Positions 1 to 9,213 of a DNA stretch of 64,000 bases are shown here, one piece after another. Numbering within the stretch: position 1 is the stretch's first letter; each line of letters starts with the position of its first letter. Origin of the DNA: Trueperella pyogenes. GTDB taxonomy: Bacteria; Actinomycetota; Actinomycetes; Actinomycetales; Actinomycetaceae. The position numbers and the translations under genes are program-made. The notes under the pieces were generated by a model. That model saw only the letters and a program-made list of their open reading frames with translations. It did no database searches and was not told where the DNA came from. Location: the NCBI RefSeq assembly GCF_900460345.1, contig NZ_UHHW01000002.1:1240001-1304000 (forward strand), written 5' to 3'.

Positions 1-1391
1 CAACCAACCAGCTTCTCAGCCAAGAAAGACTTGATCTCGGCGAGTGGCATTCGTACCTGCTCCATCGTGTCGCGATCGCGTACCGTGGCAGCCTTGTCCT
101 CTAGAGAGTCGAAATCGAGCGTAATGCAGTAGGGCGTGCCAATCTCATCCTGGCGCCGATAGCGGCGGCCTACGGCCCCGGCGTCGTCGTAATCGACATT
201 CCAGAACTTGCGCAATTCGGCGGCCAGCTCCTTGGCAGGACCGGTCAGCTCCTCCTTGCGTGACAGCGGCAAAACCGCGGCCTTTACCGGAGCCAAACGC
301 GGATCCAGCTTGAGAAGAACGCGCTTATCGACGCCGCCCTTCGTATTGGGCGCCTCATCCTCCGCGTAGGCTTCCACGAGGAAGGCCATTAGCGAGCGGG
401 TCAGACCGGCCGAAGGTTCGATGACGTAGGGGATGTACCGCTCGCCTGTCTGCTGATCGAAGTATTCGAGCTTCTTGCCAGACTCCGCAGAATGCGCTCC
501 GAGGTCAAAATCCGTGCGGTTAGCGATGCCTTCGAGCTCGCCAAACTCGTTATTTTGGAAACCGAAGCGGTACTCGATGTCAACCGTGCGCTTGGAGTAG
601 TGCGACAGCTTCTCCTGCGGGTGCTCGTAAAGACGCAAGTTCTCGGAGCTAATACCGAGATCCGTGTAAAAAGCGACGCGGTCATCAATCCACTTTTGGT
701 GCCACTCCTCATCCTCACCCGGCTTGACGAAGAACTCGATCTCCATCTGCTCAAACTCGCGAGTGCGGAAGATAAAGTTGCCCGGCGTGATCTCGTTGCG
801 GAAAGACTTGCCCGTCTGCGCGATGCCAAACGGAGGCTTCATACGAGCCGAGGTCATGACGTTGGCGAAATTGACAAAAATGCCCTGAGCGGTCTCCGGA
901 CGAAGATAGTGCAGCCCGGCTTCGTCGTCGACAGGGCCAAGGAAGGTCTTCAGCATGCCGGAAAACGCGCGCGGCTCGGTCCAGTTACCCCGGTTGCCGC
1001 AGTTCGGGCACGCCACATCGGCCATCGTCACTTCGGACTCTGGCAGTCCGTTTTTCACCGCATACTGCTCAATAAGCTCGTCTTCGCGCAGACGCTTGTG
1101 ACACTCAAGGCACTCGACCAGCGGATCAGAGAAGGTGTCCACGTGGCCGGAAGCGTGCCACACCTGGCGAGGCAAGATAATGGATGAATCGAGGCCGACA
1201 ACGTCCCCGCGCCCCTGCACGTTGCGCTTCCACCACTGGCGTTTGATGTTTTCCTTGAGCTCGACGCCGAGCGGCCCGTAATCCCACGCGGAACGCGTAC
1301 CACCGTAAATCTCACCGGAAAGGTAGACAAAGCCACGGCGCTTAGCTAGAGAAATAACTTGGTCGAGACGCGAAGGTGCCGGTTTGGCCAC
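1..1391 (-). CDS. glyS: Glycyl-tRNA synthetase, single-chain type (3' end at or just beyond the window edge)
   Basis: Class II aminoacyl-tRNA synthetase that charges tRNA-Gly in the cytoplasm. The 463 readable codons are close to the full length of actinobacterial GlyRS, so only the last residue or so and the stop lie outside the window. The N-terminus reads [20 protein letters not shown]. Two cysteine pairs (CLEC at about residues 94-97 and CPNC at 128-131) form a zinc-binding insert, and motif 2 ([17 protein letters not shown]) lies near residues 193-217. The GTG start is chosen because AAAGGAG sits 7 bases upstream. It is divergent from the zinc-uptake operon, which is notable for a zinc-containing enzyme. 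The family assignment is secure. Confidence 0.97.
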   Translation of the reverse strand, partial: MAKPAPSRLDQVISLAKRRGFVYLSGEIYGGTRSAWDYGPLGVELKENIKRQWWKRNVQGRGDVVGLDSSIILPRQVWHASGHVDTFSDPLVECLECHKRLREDELIEQYAVKNGLPESEVTMADVACPNCGNRGNWTEPRAFSGMLKTFLGPVDDEAGLHYLRPETAQGIFVNFANVMTSARMKPPFGIAQTGKSFRNEITPGNFIFRTREFEQMEIEFFVKPGEDEEWHQKWIDDRVAFYTDLGISSENLRLYEHPQEKLSHYSKRTVDIEYRFGFQNNEFGELEGIANRTDFDLGAHSAESGKKLEYFDQQTGERYIPYVIEPSAGLTRSLMAFLVEAYAEDEAPNTKGGVDKRVLLKLDPRLAPVKAAVLPLSRKEELTGPAKELAAELRKFWNVDYDDAGAVGRRYRRQDEIGTPYCITLDFDSLEDKAATVRDRDTMEQVRMPLAEIKSFLAEKLVG

Positions 1392-1557
1392 TGTTTCGCT
1401 CCTTTCTTAACCGCATCTGGATGATGCGGGTCCACTTTCCGCAGCTGGCTGCTGCGGATCACCGGAAACCCGGTGGCCAGACATCAAAGTCACTATTATC
1501 CTACGATGGTTCATCTTCTACAGACCGCTTCCCTCATGTGCGAGGCATCACTGGACA

Positions 1558-1585
1558 TTGACTTTCATTTTCAAGATGTAAGAAT
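1558..1585 (+). promoter_or_regulatory. Putative znuA promoter with an overlapping Zur-like operator
   Basis: TTGACT (1558-1563) followed 16 bases later by AAGAAT (1580-1585) makes a plausible -35/-10 pair ending 7 bases before the znuA ATG, so the mRNA may be almost leaderless; there is no good Shine-Dalgarno. TGACTTTCATTTTCA at 1559-1573 matches 12 of 15 positions of the Zur operator TGAAAATCATTTTCA known from actinobacteria; its right half is intact. Repression by the Zur encoded downstream is inferred. Confidence 0.5.
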
Positions 1586-1592
1586 TGCCCGT

Positions 1593-2636
1593 ATGAGACA
1601 CAAACTGTTGCCATTGATTTTCGCAAGCGCTTTAGCACTATCTGCTTGCACATCCACGCCTAACAATGCAGCTTCCTCTTCCGCTCCGGCAGACAAGCTC
1701 AAGGTGACGACGTCGTTTTATCCGCTGACCTACCTCACCGAGAAAATCGGTGGTGAGCGCGTCAGCGTCACTGACCTCACTCCGCCGGGCGCCGATGCCC
1801 ACGGCGTAGAGCTCTCCCCGAAAGAGGTTGCCGCATTGAGTGAATCCGACCTCGTACTCTATGTTGCCAAGCTCTCGCCCGCTATCGACGACGCAATCAA
1901 GGCATCCGGTGTTTCCGCCCTCAATATCGGCGATCACGTCAACCTTCTCCCCTTCGATAAGCTCGGCGGAGATCCGCACGGCCACGACGGCCACGACCAC
2001 GCCACAGAACCTGCAGGCCACGATCATGACCACGACGGCCATGACCACGCCACAGAGCCCGCAGGCCACGACCACGATCACCACGGCCACGACCACGATC
2101 ACCACGGCCACGACCACGGCACTCATGACCCACACTTCTGGACCGATCCCTCGCGCATGATTCTTGCCGCCGACGAGATCGCTCACCAGCTCACCCACCT
2201 CGATAAAGCCCACAAGGATACCTACGAAGCCAACGCGCAGGCTGTGAAAGCTGAGATTAAGGGTCTCGTCGATGAGCTGGCCAATGTGAACGTCAAGCAG
2301 TGCCGCACCGATTCATTCCTCGTCTCGCATAAGGCATTCGCTTACCTTGCTCTCGAATCTGGTCTCCATCAGATCGGCATCGCCGGTTTCGACCCCGAGA
2401 TCGAGCCCTCCCCGGCACGTATCCGCGAGATTCAAGAACTCGTCAAAGAGCACAAGATCGATACGGTCTTCGCCACCTCCGACGGCGAAATGAAGACGGC
2501 CAAGGCAATCGGGCAAGAAGCTGGCCTCAAGGTAGAGATTCTCGATCCGGCGGCCACGCAGCGCGATCCTAAGATGGACTATGTTGACGTAATGAAGCAC
2601 AACATTAAGCTGCTTCGTTCCTCCATGGGCTGTTAA
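1593..2636 (+). CDS. znuA: Zinc ABC transporter substrate-binding lipoprotein (ZnuA/AdcA type)
   Basis: Cluster A-I metal-binding protein that captures zinc outside the membrane for the ZnuBC transporter. The 347-residue product opens with a lipoprotein signal (MRHKLLPLIFASALALSAC), lipidated at Cys19. After the first lobe comes a His/Asp-rich loop (about residues 129-178) built from GHDHATEPAGHDHDHD-type repeats, then HDPHFWTDP, typical of zinc rather than manganese binders. ATG 1593 was preferred to upstream in-frame starts because it gives a clean signal peptide. It heads the znuA-znuC-znuB-zur cluster; a Zur-like box lies just upstream. Confidence 0.95.
   Translation: MRHKLLPLIFASALALSACTSTPNNAASSSAPADKLKVTTSFYPLTYLTEKIGGERVSVTDLTPPGADAHGVELSPKEVAALSESDLVLYVAKLSPAIDDAIKASGVSALNIGDHVNLLPFDKLGGDPHGHDGHDHATEPAGHDHDHDGHDHATEPAGHDHDHHGHDHDHHGHDHGTHDPHFWTDPSRMILAADEIAHQLTHLDKAHKDTYEANAQAVKAEIKGLVDELANVNVKQCRTDSFLVSHKAFAYLALESGLHQIGIAGFDPEIEPSPARIREIQELVKEHKIDTVFATSDGEMKTAKAIGQEAGLKVEILDPAATQRDPKMDYVDVMKHNIKLLRSSMGC
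1989..2105 (+). repeat. In-frame tandem repeats encoding the histidine-rich zinc loop of ZnuA
   Basis: Two imperfect 48-base units (1989-2036 and 2037-2084) each encode GHDHATEPAGHDHDH plus Asp or His. The end of the second (GHDHDHH, 2064-2084) is repeated once more as a 21-base unit (2085-2105). All units are multiples of three, so slippage would lengthen or shorten the loop without breaking the frame. Confidence 0.9.
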
Positions 2637-2644
2637 GAGCAGCG

Positions 2645-3424
2645 TTGGCAACGGCAATAAGCGCCAGTGAAGTCCATGTCCAACTGGGCTCCGCTCATAT
2701 CCTCCTCGGCATCAGTTTCGAGCTAGCGGAGGGTCGCACACTCGCCGTTCTTGGCTCCAACGGCTCCGGCAAGTCCACGCTTGTGCGTGCACTTGTCGGG
2801 GCCATCCCCATCTCACACGGTCATGTCCAGCTCTTTGGGCAAAGCCTCAAGCATAGGCGCCGGATTGATTGGGCTCGTATTGGCTTTGCGCCGCAACGTG
2901 CCACAGCGACGTCGGGCGTACCCGCCACTGCGCTCGAAACCGTGATGGGTGGACTCATCTACGGCAACCGGCTACTTGCGCAACGCGGCGGCCGTGATAA
3001 GGCTATGGCTGCGCTCGACGTCGTGGGATTGGCCGACCGGGCGCACGAATCCGTACAGACCTTCTCCGGTGGGCAACAACAGCGGGTTCTCACCGCCCGG
3101 GCCCTTGTGCGCAACCCGGACATGGTAATCCTCGACGAGCCCTTCGCCGGAGTCGATGCCGCATCGCGCGAGACGATCCTCGCCGCACTCTATGCCCAAC
3201 AGGCTCAAGGAAAGACGATTGTCTTAGTGCTCCACGAGATTCATGAGTACCTCGGACTCATTCATGAGGCGCTCATTCTCGACGGCGGGCGCGTCCTCGA
3301 GCACACGACTGAAGTAGCCGATCTACACGGATCAGGCCATCACGGGCTTCCTGGCCATGACCATGTTCACGCACACGGCGACGCCCCGCACTTACACTCC
3401 CCCTACATGGAGGGTCTCCTGTGA
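2645..3424 (+). CDS. znuC: Zinc ABC transporter ATP-binding protein
   Basis: ATPase that powers zinc import through ZnuB. The 259-residue protein has Walker A GSNGSGKST (37-45), Q-loop Gln84, signature SGGQQQR (141-147) and Walker B VILDEP (161-166). The start is a TTG eight bases after znuA with a weak Shine-Dalgarno; no better start precedes the conserved N-terminus. The C-terminus (about 228-251) is strikingly histidine-rich (HGSGHHGLPGHDHVHAHGD), unusual for the cytoplasmic ATPase and suggesting zinc chelation or sensing at the inner face. It overlaps znuB by four bases (GTGA). Confidence 0.95.
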   Translation: MATAISASEVHVQLGSAHILLGISFELAEGRTLAVLGSNGSGKSTLVRALVGAIPISHGHVQLFGQSLKHRRRIDWARIGFAPQRATATSGVPATALETVMGGLIYGNRLLAQRGGRDKAMAALDVVGLADRAHESVQTFSGGQQQRVLTARALVRNPDMVILDEPFAGVDAASRETILAALYAQQAQGKTIVLVLHEIHEYLGLIHEALILDGGRVLEHTTEVADLHGSGHHGLPGHDHVHAHGDAPHLHSPYMEGLL

Positions 3425-4359
3425 TCATCGAGATGCTCTCGTCGCCGTTTATGCAACGCGCTATCATCGTTGCGGTTCTCGTCGGCTTGGCCGCGCCGGT
3501 GGTGGGCACTTACCTCGTCCAACGCCGCCTGACACTCCTCGGCGACGGGATCGGGCATGTGGCCTTGACCGGCGTCGCGTTTGGGTGGTTCGCTGCGAAC
3601 GCCGCAGATGTCGCCGATAAAGATGCGTGGGCGGTGCCTGGAGCGATCCTGGCCTCCGTTGCCGGTGCGCTACTCATTGAGTGGATGCGCAACCGTGGAA
3701 ACGCTTCCGGCGACGTCGCCCTTGCCATGCTCTTTTATGGCGGCATCGCCGGCGGAGTGCTCCTCATCGGGATCGCTGGCGGAACGACATCAAATCTGAA
3801 CGCATACCTTTTTGGCTCAATCTCCACTGTGACGCAGACCGACACCTACCTCACCATCGGATTGACTATCTTTATCCTCGCCGTCGGCATCGGCTTGCGT
3901 TCCGCCCTATTTGCGCTGTGCTACGACGAGGAATTCGCCCGAGCCTCCGGCTTGCCCACGATCCTGTTGTCGATCCTCGTCTCAGTCACCGCCGCGCTCA
4001 CCGTCGCCGTCGCTATGCGTATCGTCGGAGCCCTCCTCGTATCGGCGCTCATGATCATCCCGGTTGCGATCGCCCAGATTCTAACGACGTCGTTCAAGGC
4101 GACGATGCGAGCTGCCATGGCGATCGGCGTCGTCATCGCTCTTACTGGCTTGATCATCACCTACCTCAAACCGTGGTCGCCAGGAGCCACGATCGTCGTC
4201 TTGGCGGTGGCCGTGTATGCGCTCGTCACCGCCCTTCGTCCCCTCTTCCTGCGCCTTACGCGGCGCAACGTCCACCGCCATCCACACCCCCAGCACGAGC
4301 CAGATGTAACTCTGCCCGAAAGCGCAAAGATTTCCTCCGAATGTGAAGAGGTGCGCTAA
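3421..4359 (+). CDS. znuB: Zinc ABC transporter membrane permease
   Basis: ABC-3 family permease that forms the transmembrane channel for zinc delivered by ZnuA. The 312 residues contain about eight hydrophobic segments, starting with IIVAVLVGLAAPVVGTYLV, and the conserved early motif RRLTLLGDGIGHVAL. The cytoplasmic tail carries a short histidine cluster (HRHPHPQHEPD), echoing the His-rich parts of ZnuA and ZnuC. GTG start overlapping the znuC stop by four bases indicates translational coupling. Zur follows 21 bases downstream. Confidence 0.95.
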   Translation: MIIEMLSSPFMQRAIIVAVLVGLAAPVVGTYLVQRRLTLLGDGIGHVALTGVAFGWFAANAADVADKDAWAVPGAILASVAGALLIEWMRNRGNASGDVALAMLFYGGIAGGVLLIGIAGGTTSNLNAYLFGSISTVTQTDTYLTIGLTIFILAVGIGLRSALFALCYDEEFARASGLPTILLSILVSVTAALTVAVAMRIVGALLVSALMIIPVAIAQILTTSFKATMRAAMAIGVVIALTGLIITYLKPWSPGATIVVLAVAVYALVTALRPLFLRLTRRNVHRHPHPQHEPDVTLPESAKISSECEEVR

Positions 4360-4380
4360 TATCTGAAGGGGGAGGTTCTC

Positions 4381-4770
4381 ATGAGAATGACAAGACAACG
4401 CAGCGCTATCACCGATCTATTGGCACAAACTGAAGAGTTTCTGCCCGCACAAAAGATCCATGAGCTTCTTCTTGAGCGTGGTGAAAAGGTCGGGCTAGCT
4501 ACCGTCTACCGCTATCTCCAGACCCTTGCCGAACAGGGCAACGTAGATGTCCTGCGCCAAGAAGGCACCGATGTCCAGCTCTTCCGCCACTGCGAAGATA
4601 AGGGCCACCACCATCATCTCCTGTGCCGCAACTGCGGCCACACAGTGGAGCTTTTCACCCCTGAGCTAGAAGAACTGACAAAGACTGTCGCTAAAGAACA
4701 CGGATTTATTGACGTGTCCCATGACATCGAAATCTATGGTCTATGCGCTAAGTGTGCGAAAGTGGCGTAG
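4381..4770 (+). CDS. zur: Fur-family zinc uptake regulator Zur
   Basis: Metal-dependent repressor of the Fur family; its place directly behind znuACB makes zinc the likely effector. The 129-residue protein has a winged helix with recognition segment GLATVYRYLQTL (38-49), a histidine cluster GHHHH (75-79), and two cysteine pairs CRNC (82-85) and CAKC (122-125) for the structural zinc. A strong Shine-Dalgarno (GGGGGAGG) precedes ATG 4381. It probably shares the znu transcript and represses it via the box near 1559, giving autoregulation. Fur or PerR activity is less likely on context. Confidence 0.93.
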   Translation: MRMTRQRSAITDLLAQTEEFLPAQKIHELLLERGEKVGLATVYRYLQTLAEQGNVDVLRQEGTDVQLFRHCEDKGHHHHLLCRNCGHTVELFTPELEELTKTVAKEHGFIDVSHDIEIYGLCAKCAKVA

Positions 4771-5342
4771 CAGATAACACTTTTATTTCTCTCAAGGTGT
4801 CGCGTAGTCTTGAACCCGTGCGCGGATTGACGACCATCTCAGAGTTCATCAGTAATGGCCCGGTAGTGTTTGTCTACCTCTTCCTCTTTTTCGGTGCGCT
4901 GTCTCGCTCGCAGGCAACCTACTGGCTGGGCCGATACATGGGTCACTTCGTCATGACCCGTGGGCGCCCAACGGGCGGTTGGCGGCTGAAGCTGTACCGT
5001 CGCATCCACTCTGATTCCACCCAGCATGCCGTGGAGATTGTGCGGCTGCGCGGGTGGCCTATGGTGCCGTTGTCTTTCCTCACTGTCGGCTTCCAGAGCC
5101 TGATCCAGATCAGCGCGGGCCTGATTCGGATGACGTGGGGTCGCTACACTGCAGCGTCTATTCCAGGTTGCCTAGTCTGGGCGCTGATTTATACCACGAT
5201 CGGCTGGGCCGTGTGGCAGGCAGCCATTCGCGCTGCTACGGGCTCGCCGTACATGCTCGTAGGCGCCGCTATCCTGGTTGCGGTTTTCGTGCTTTGGCGC
5301 CGCAACCGCAGACGTAGCTGCGTGACGTGTAACGCCGACTAG
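4752..5342 (+). CDS. DedA/VTT-like membrane protein (start uncertain)
   Basis: Small integral membrane protein resembling the DedA (SNARE-associated/VTT) family implicated in lipid flipping and envelope homeostasis. Recognisable parts are SQATYWLGRYMG, equivalent to the DedA region after the first re-entrant loop, and hydrophobic segments near the C-terminus, followed by an Arg-rich tail and CVTC. The typical N-terminal acidic/Pro-Gly loop is missing, so this is a short or diverged relative. GTG 4752 overlaps zur by 19 bases; GTG 4797 or GTG 4818 are equally possible and would remove 15 or 22 residues. No good Shine-Dalgarno decides. Confidence 0.65.
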   Translation: MCESGVADNTFISLKVSRSLEPVRGLTTISEFISNGPVVFVYLFLFFGALSRSQATYWLGRYMGHFVMTRGRPTGGWRLKLYRRIHSDSTQHAVEIVRLRGWPMVPLSFLTVGFQSLIQISAGLIRMTWGRYTAASIPGCLVWALIYTTIGWAVWQAAIRAATGSPYMLVGAAILVAVFVLWRRNRRRSCVTCNAD

Positions 5343-5381
5343 TCAATTGCGCTTCTCCCCGTTCTGAGACACCATAGGCAC

Positions 5382-5591
5382 ATGGAAGAATTACCCGTCC
5401 GCCTGCCGATCAAGCTCAGCCAGTTCCTCAAGCTCTCTCAGCTCGCAGAGACTGGCGGTCACGCAACCGAGCTCATCACAGCAGGCGAAGTGTTCGTCAA
5501 CGGACGCCGCGAAGCTAGGCGCGCCCACAAGCTTGGTGACGGAGACGTCGTCGCGGTGGGCGGCTGCGAGGTCAGGGTTACCAGAGCTTAG
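5382..5591 (+). CDS. Small S4-domain RNA-binding protein
   Basis: A stand-alone S4 domain of 69 residues: the core ITAGEVFVNGRREARRAHKL is the classic alpha-L RNA-binding fold found in rRNA- and tRNA-binding proteins. It probably binds structured RNA, perhaps on ribosomes, but no specific target can be named. It ends in a four-base convergent overlap with dnaE: bases 5588-5591 (TTAG) supply both stop codons. No terminator is visible between the two genes. Confidence 0.85.
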   Translation: MEELPVRLPIKLSQFLKLSQLAETGGHATELITAGEVFVNGRREARRAHKLGDGDVVAVGGCEVRVTRA

Positions 5592-8500
5592 AGCACGCAG
5601 TCACGGCCGAGTAAGACCTTCAGATCCGTGTACAGAGACGGCTCTGGGGCCACCCAATACTCGTTAGCGAGCTCAACCACCACCGTTGCGTCTTTGGCCG
5701 CACATTTGACGTGGAGACGCACCGGAGACTGGCCAGGATATCGTTGGAGGATTTCCGCGAGCCGGTTGAGATTCTGGTCGTTGCACACGCGCTCATCGAC
5801 CAGGAGCTTGATCGGATAGTCAATTTCGATCTCACCAACTGGCGGCAGCGTCATGGATTTAGCGAAGAGCTTGACCGGGCCTTCATCTTCGACCCGCACG
5901 GTAGCCTCGACGATAACCACCGAGTCCGGGATGAGCATCGACGAAACCTGCTGGTAAGTATTCGGGAAGAAATTGACGTCAATTGGTCCGGTACGATCCT
6001 CAATCGTAGCGATCGCCCACGCCTTACCCGATTTCTTCGTGATCTTGGTCTGAATGCTCGAAATAATTCCAGCGATTGTCACTACCTGTCCGTCACGAAC
6101 GCTGCCATCTTCAAGGAGATCTACGATATTAATATCAGCAGCACGGTTGAGGAAATTTTCCATACCCGACAGCGGGTGGTCGGAGACATACAGGCCGAGC
6201 ATCTCGCGTTCATAATTGAGCTTGTCTCGCTTATCCCACTCCGGAATGTCCGGCACGACGACGTCGAATCCACCGCCGGTATCACTGCCCAAATCGCCAA
6301 AGAGGTCAAACTGGCCGGCGGCCTCATTGCGCTTGACAGGGGTGACCGAGTCGATTGCCTCCTCAGCAATGCCCACGAGCGCACGGCGGCACTCCCCCAG
6401 TGAGTCAAAGCCGCCTGCTTTAATCAGGCAATCAATCGAACGCTTGTTGCACGCCGATAGCGGGATCTTATCGAGGAAATCTTGGAAGGAAGAGAACTGG
6501 CCTTTCTCCTCGCGAGCCTTGATGATGCCATCGACGACGTTCGTTCCCACGTTTCGCACTGCCCGTAATCCGACGCGGATCTCGTCTCCGACAGCAGTGT
6601 AATCAGCGAGTGAGCTATTGACGTCAGGGACAAGGACGTTGATTTTCATGCGGCGGCATTCGGCAAGATAGGTTGCCACCTTCGTCTTATCCGACATCTT
6701 TGACGTGAGTAGCGCGGCCATGAACTCAGCCGGAAAGTGCGCCTTGAGATAGGCCGTCTGGTAGGACACCAGCGCATAGGCCTCCGAATGGGACTTGTTG
6801 AAGGCATAGGAAGAAAATGGCAAGAGGATGTTCCACAGGGTATCAATCGACTCCTGGGAATATCCGTTATTGAGCATTCCTTGGGAGAAGCTGGCGAACT
6901 GTTGTTGCAGTACATCGGCCTTTTTCTTGCCCATCGCCTTGCGGAGAATATCTGCTTGACCCAAAGTGAAGCCGGCGAGCTTTTGGGCGATACGCATAAC
7001 TTGCTCTTGGAAGACGATCAAGCCGTGTGTGGCGCCAAGAATCTCTTCCAAGTCCTCTTCGAGCTCTGGATGGATTGGAGTTTTTTCCTGGAGGCCATTC
7101 TTGCGAAGGGCATAGTTCGTATGGGAATTTGCACCCATTGGTCCGGGCCGGTAAAGGGCAGAAACGGCGGAGATATCGGCGAAGGTATCCATTTTCATCT
7201 GCTTGAGCAGGGTGCGCATGCCGGCGCCATCGAGCTGGAAAATACCGAGCGTATCGCCGCGCGCAAGGAGCTCGTACGTCTTCGGATCGTCAAGCGGAAT
7301 TTGATCGATATCCGGGGCTTCCTTGCCGTTGACCCGAATATTAGCCAATGCCGCTTCGATGACGGTGAGGTTGGACAGCCCAAGGAAATCCATCTTGATC
7401 AGGCCCAGTTCCTCACACTCGGGATATTCGAACTGGGTGAGAATCGCGCCGTCCTGTTGGCGCATCATCACAGGGATAACATCCGTGAGCGGCTTTGAGG
7501 ACATGATGACAGCACAGGCATGCATGCCGGTCTGGCGGGTCATCCCCTCCAGACCACACGCCAAGTCATAGACCTTCTTACAATCGGGGTCGTTCTGGAT
7601 CAGTTCACGGATCTCGCCGGCCTCCGCATAGCGCGGGTGGGAAGTATTAAACAGCTCGTTGACCGGGATGTCATTGCCCATCACCGACGGCGGCATTGCT
7701 TTGGTGAGCCGATCGCCCATCTCATACGGGTAGCCGAGCACGCGTGAAGCATCCTTCAGCGACTGTTTGGCCTTAATCGTGCCGAACGTGACTACCTGCG
7801 AAACCTTATCCTTGCCGTATTTCTCCTCCACATATTCGATCACTTCATCGCGGCGGCTATCGTCGAAATCGATGTCAAGATCCGGCATGGATATGCGTTC
7901 TGGGTTTAAGAATCGCTCGAAGAGGAGATCGTGCTTAATCGGATCTAGTTGCGTGATCTCCAGCGCGTAAGCCACCATCGACCCCGCGCCGGAACCACGG
8001 CCGGGACCTACCCGAATACCATGGCGGCGCGCCCAGCGAATGTAGTCCGAAACCACCAGAAAGTAGCCGGGAAAATCCATTTGTAGGATGACGTCCATCT
8101 CGTAATCTGCGCGCTCGCGCACGTCATCCGGGATGATATCCCCGTAACGCCGGTGCAATCCCGCATTGACCTCGCGGACAAACCACGACTTCTCGTTTTC
8201 ACCGCTCGGCACCGGGAACTTGGGCATGTAGTTGATGCCATCGCTCGTCGTCTCGAAGCGCACATTGCACCGCTCCACGATCTCGAGGGTATTTTCGCAC
8301 GCCCCCTCCAAGTGGCCGAAGGTGTTCCACATGTCCTGCGTGCTGCGAATGTAATATCCTGTTCCTTCAAATCGGAATCGATCGGGATCCATGAGGGTAC
8401 TACCGGAGTTCAAGGCGAGCATGGCATCTTGGACCGTGGCCTGTTCCTGAGTGACGTAGTGCGAATCGTTCGTGGCCAGCAAAGGCGCGCCGATCGTGCG

Positions 8501-9130
8501 CGCGATAGTCAGCAATTCATCCTTAACTCGGCGTTCAATCTCCAGACCATGATCCATGACCTCAAAATAGAAGTTCTCTTTACCGAAGATATCTTGGAAC
8601 TCGCCTGCGGCTTTCAACGCCTCATCGTATTGGCCGAGGCGAAGCCTCGTCTGAATTTCCCCCGATGGGCACCCTGCCGTGCCGATCAGCCCATGATGGT
8701 ATTTTTCCAGCAGTTCGCGATCGATACGCGCGTACTTGCCCACCGTCCCCTCAATTGAAGCCAGTGACTGCATGCGGAACAGGTTGTGCATGCCCTCGTT
8801 CGTCTCAGCTAGGAGGGTCATGTGCGTATAGGTGCCGCGCGCCGAGACGTCGTCTTGCCGTTGAGCTTCCGTCCCCCACAGCACGCGCGTCTTGTCATGG
8901 CGCGACGTGCCCGGCGTCATATACGCTTCCAGGCCAATAATCGGCTTGATGCCCACCTTATTTGCAGCCTTGTACAATTCGTAGGCGCCGTGCAGATTGC
9001 CGTGATCGGTAATCGCAACGGCGGGTTGCCCAAGAGCCACAACTTCATTGACCAGCTGGTTAATCTTCGCCGCCCCATCGAGCAGCGAATAATCAGTATG
9101 GACATGAAGGTGAGCAAAATTCTTAGCCAT
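5588..9130 (-). CDS. dnaE: DNA polymerase III alpha subunit (replicative polymerase)
   Basis: Catalytic subunit of the chromosomal replicase, 1180 residues, the usual DnaE length. The N-terminal PHP domain begins HLHVHTDYSLLDG (7-19) and keeps its metal-binding histidines. The polymerase active site PDLDIDF (416-422) holds catalytic Asp417 and Asp419. A beta-binding and OB-fold region follows (VVTIAGIISSIQTKIT). ATG 9130 has no Shine-Dalgarno but has TAGACT exactly six bases upstream, suggesting a leaderless mRNA. It converges on the S4 gene with a shared four-base overlap. Confidence 0.98.
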   Translation of the reverse strand: MAKNFAHLHVHTDYSLLDGAAKINQLVNEVVALGQPAVAITDHGNLHGAYELYKAANKVGIKPIIGLEAYMTPGTSRHDKTRVLWGTEAQRQDDVSARGTYTHMTLLAETNEGMHNLFRMQSLASIEGTVGKYARIDRELLEKYHHGLIGTAGCPSGEIQTRLRLGQYDEALKAAGEFQDIFGKENFYFEVMDHGLEIERRVKDELLTIARTIGAPLLATNDSHYVTQEQATVQDAMLALNSGSTLMDPDRFRFEGTGYYIRSTQDMWNTFGHLEGACENTLEIVERCNVRFETTSDGINYMPKFPVPSGENEKSWFVREVNAGLHRRYGDIIPDDVRERADYEMDVILQMDFPGYFLVVSDYIRWARRHGIRVGPGRGSGAGSMVAYALEITQLDPIKHDLLFERFLNPERISMPDLDIDFDDSRRDEVIEYVEEKYGKDKVSQVVTFGTIKAKQSLKDASRVLGYPYEMGDRLTKAMPPSVMGNDIPVNELFNTSHPRYAEAGEIRELIQNDPDCKKVYDLACGLEGMTRQTGMHACAVIMSSKPLTDVIPVMMRQQDGAILTQFEYPECEELGLIKMDFLGLSNLTVIEAALANIRVNGKEAPDIDQIPLDDPKTYELLARGDTLGIFQLDGAGMRTLLKQMKMDTFADISAVSALYRPGPMGANSHTNYALRKNGLQEKTPIHPELEEDLEEILGATHGLIVFQEQVMRIAQKLAGFTLGQADILRKAMGKKKADVLQQQFASFSQGMLNNGYSQESIDTLWNILLPFSSYAFNKSHSEAYALVSYQTAYLKAHFPAEFMAALLTSKMSDKTKVATYLAECRRMKINVLVPDVNSSLADYTAVGDEIRVGLRAVRNVGTNVVDGIIKAREEKGQFSSFQDFLDKIPLSACNKRSIDCLIKAGGFDSLGECRRALVGIAEEAIDSVTPVKRNEAAGQFDLFGDLGSDTGGGFDVVVPDIPEWDKRDKLNYEREMLGLYVSDHPLSGMENFLNRAADINIVDLLEDGSVRDGQVVTIAGIISSIQTKITKKSGKAWAIATIEDRTGPIDVNFFPNTYQQVSSMLIPDSVVIVEATVRVEDEGPVKLFAKSMTLPPVGEIEIDYPIKLLVDERVCNDQNLNRLAEILQRYPGQSPVRLHVKCAAKDATVVVELANEYWVAPEPSLYTDLKVLLGRDCVL

Positions 9131-9136
9131 GCAGAC

Positions 9137-9142
9137 AGTCTA
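9137..9142 (-). promoter_or_regulatory. -10 element of a putative leaderless dnaE promoter
   Basis: TAGACT fits the actinobacterial TANNNT -10 pattern and lies exactly six bases before the dnaE ATG. Transcription would start at or next to the ATG. No convincing -35 is visible. Confidence 0.55.
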
Positions 9143-9213
9143 ATGACCGCCTCCGACAAATAAATTTCGCAGCGGTGTGATCTTCCATCTGCACCGAAAA
9201 TGCGCGGGAAAAG

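Noticed and set aside
1473..1592. Upstream extension of znuA by 40 residues
   Set aside because: It would bury the lipoprotein signal peptide inside the protein and run through the predicted promoter and Zur-like box.
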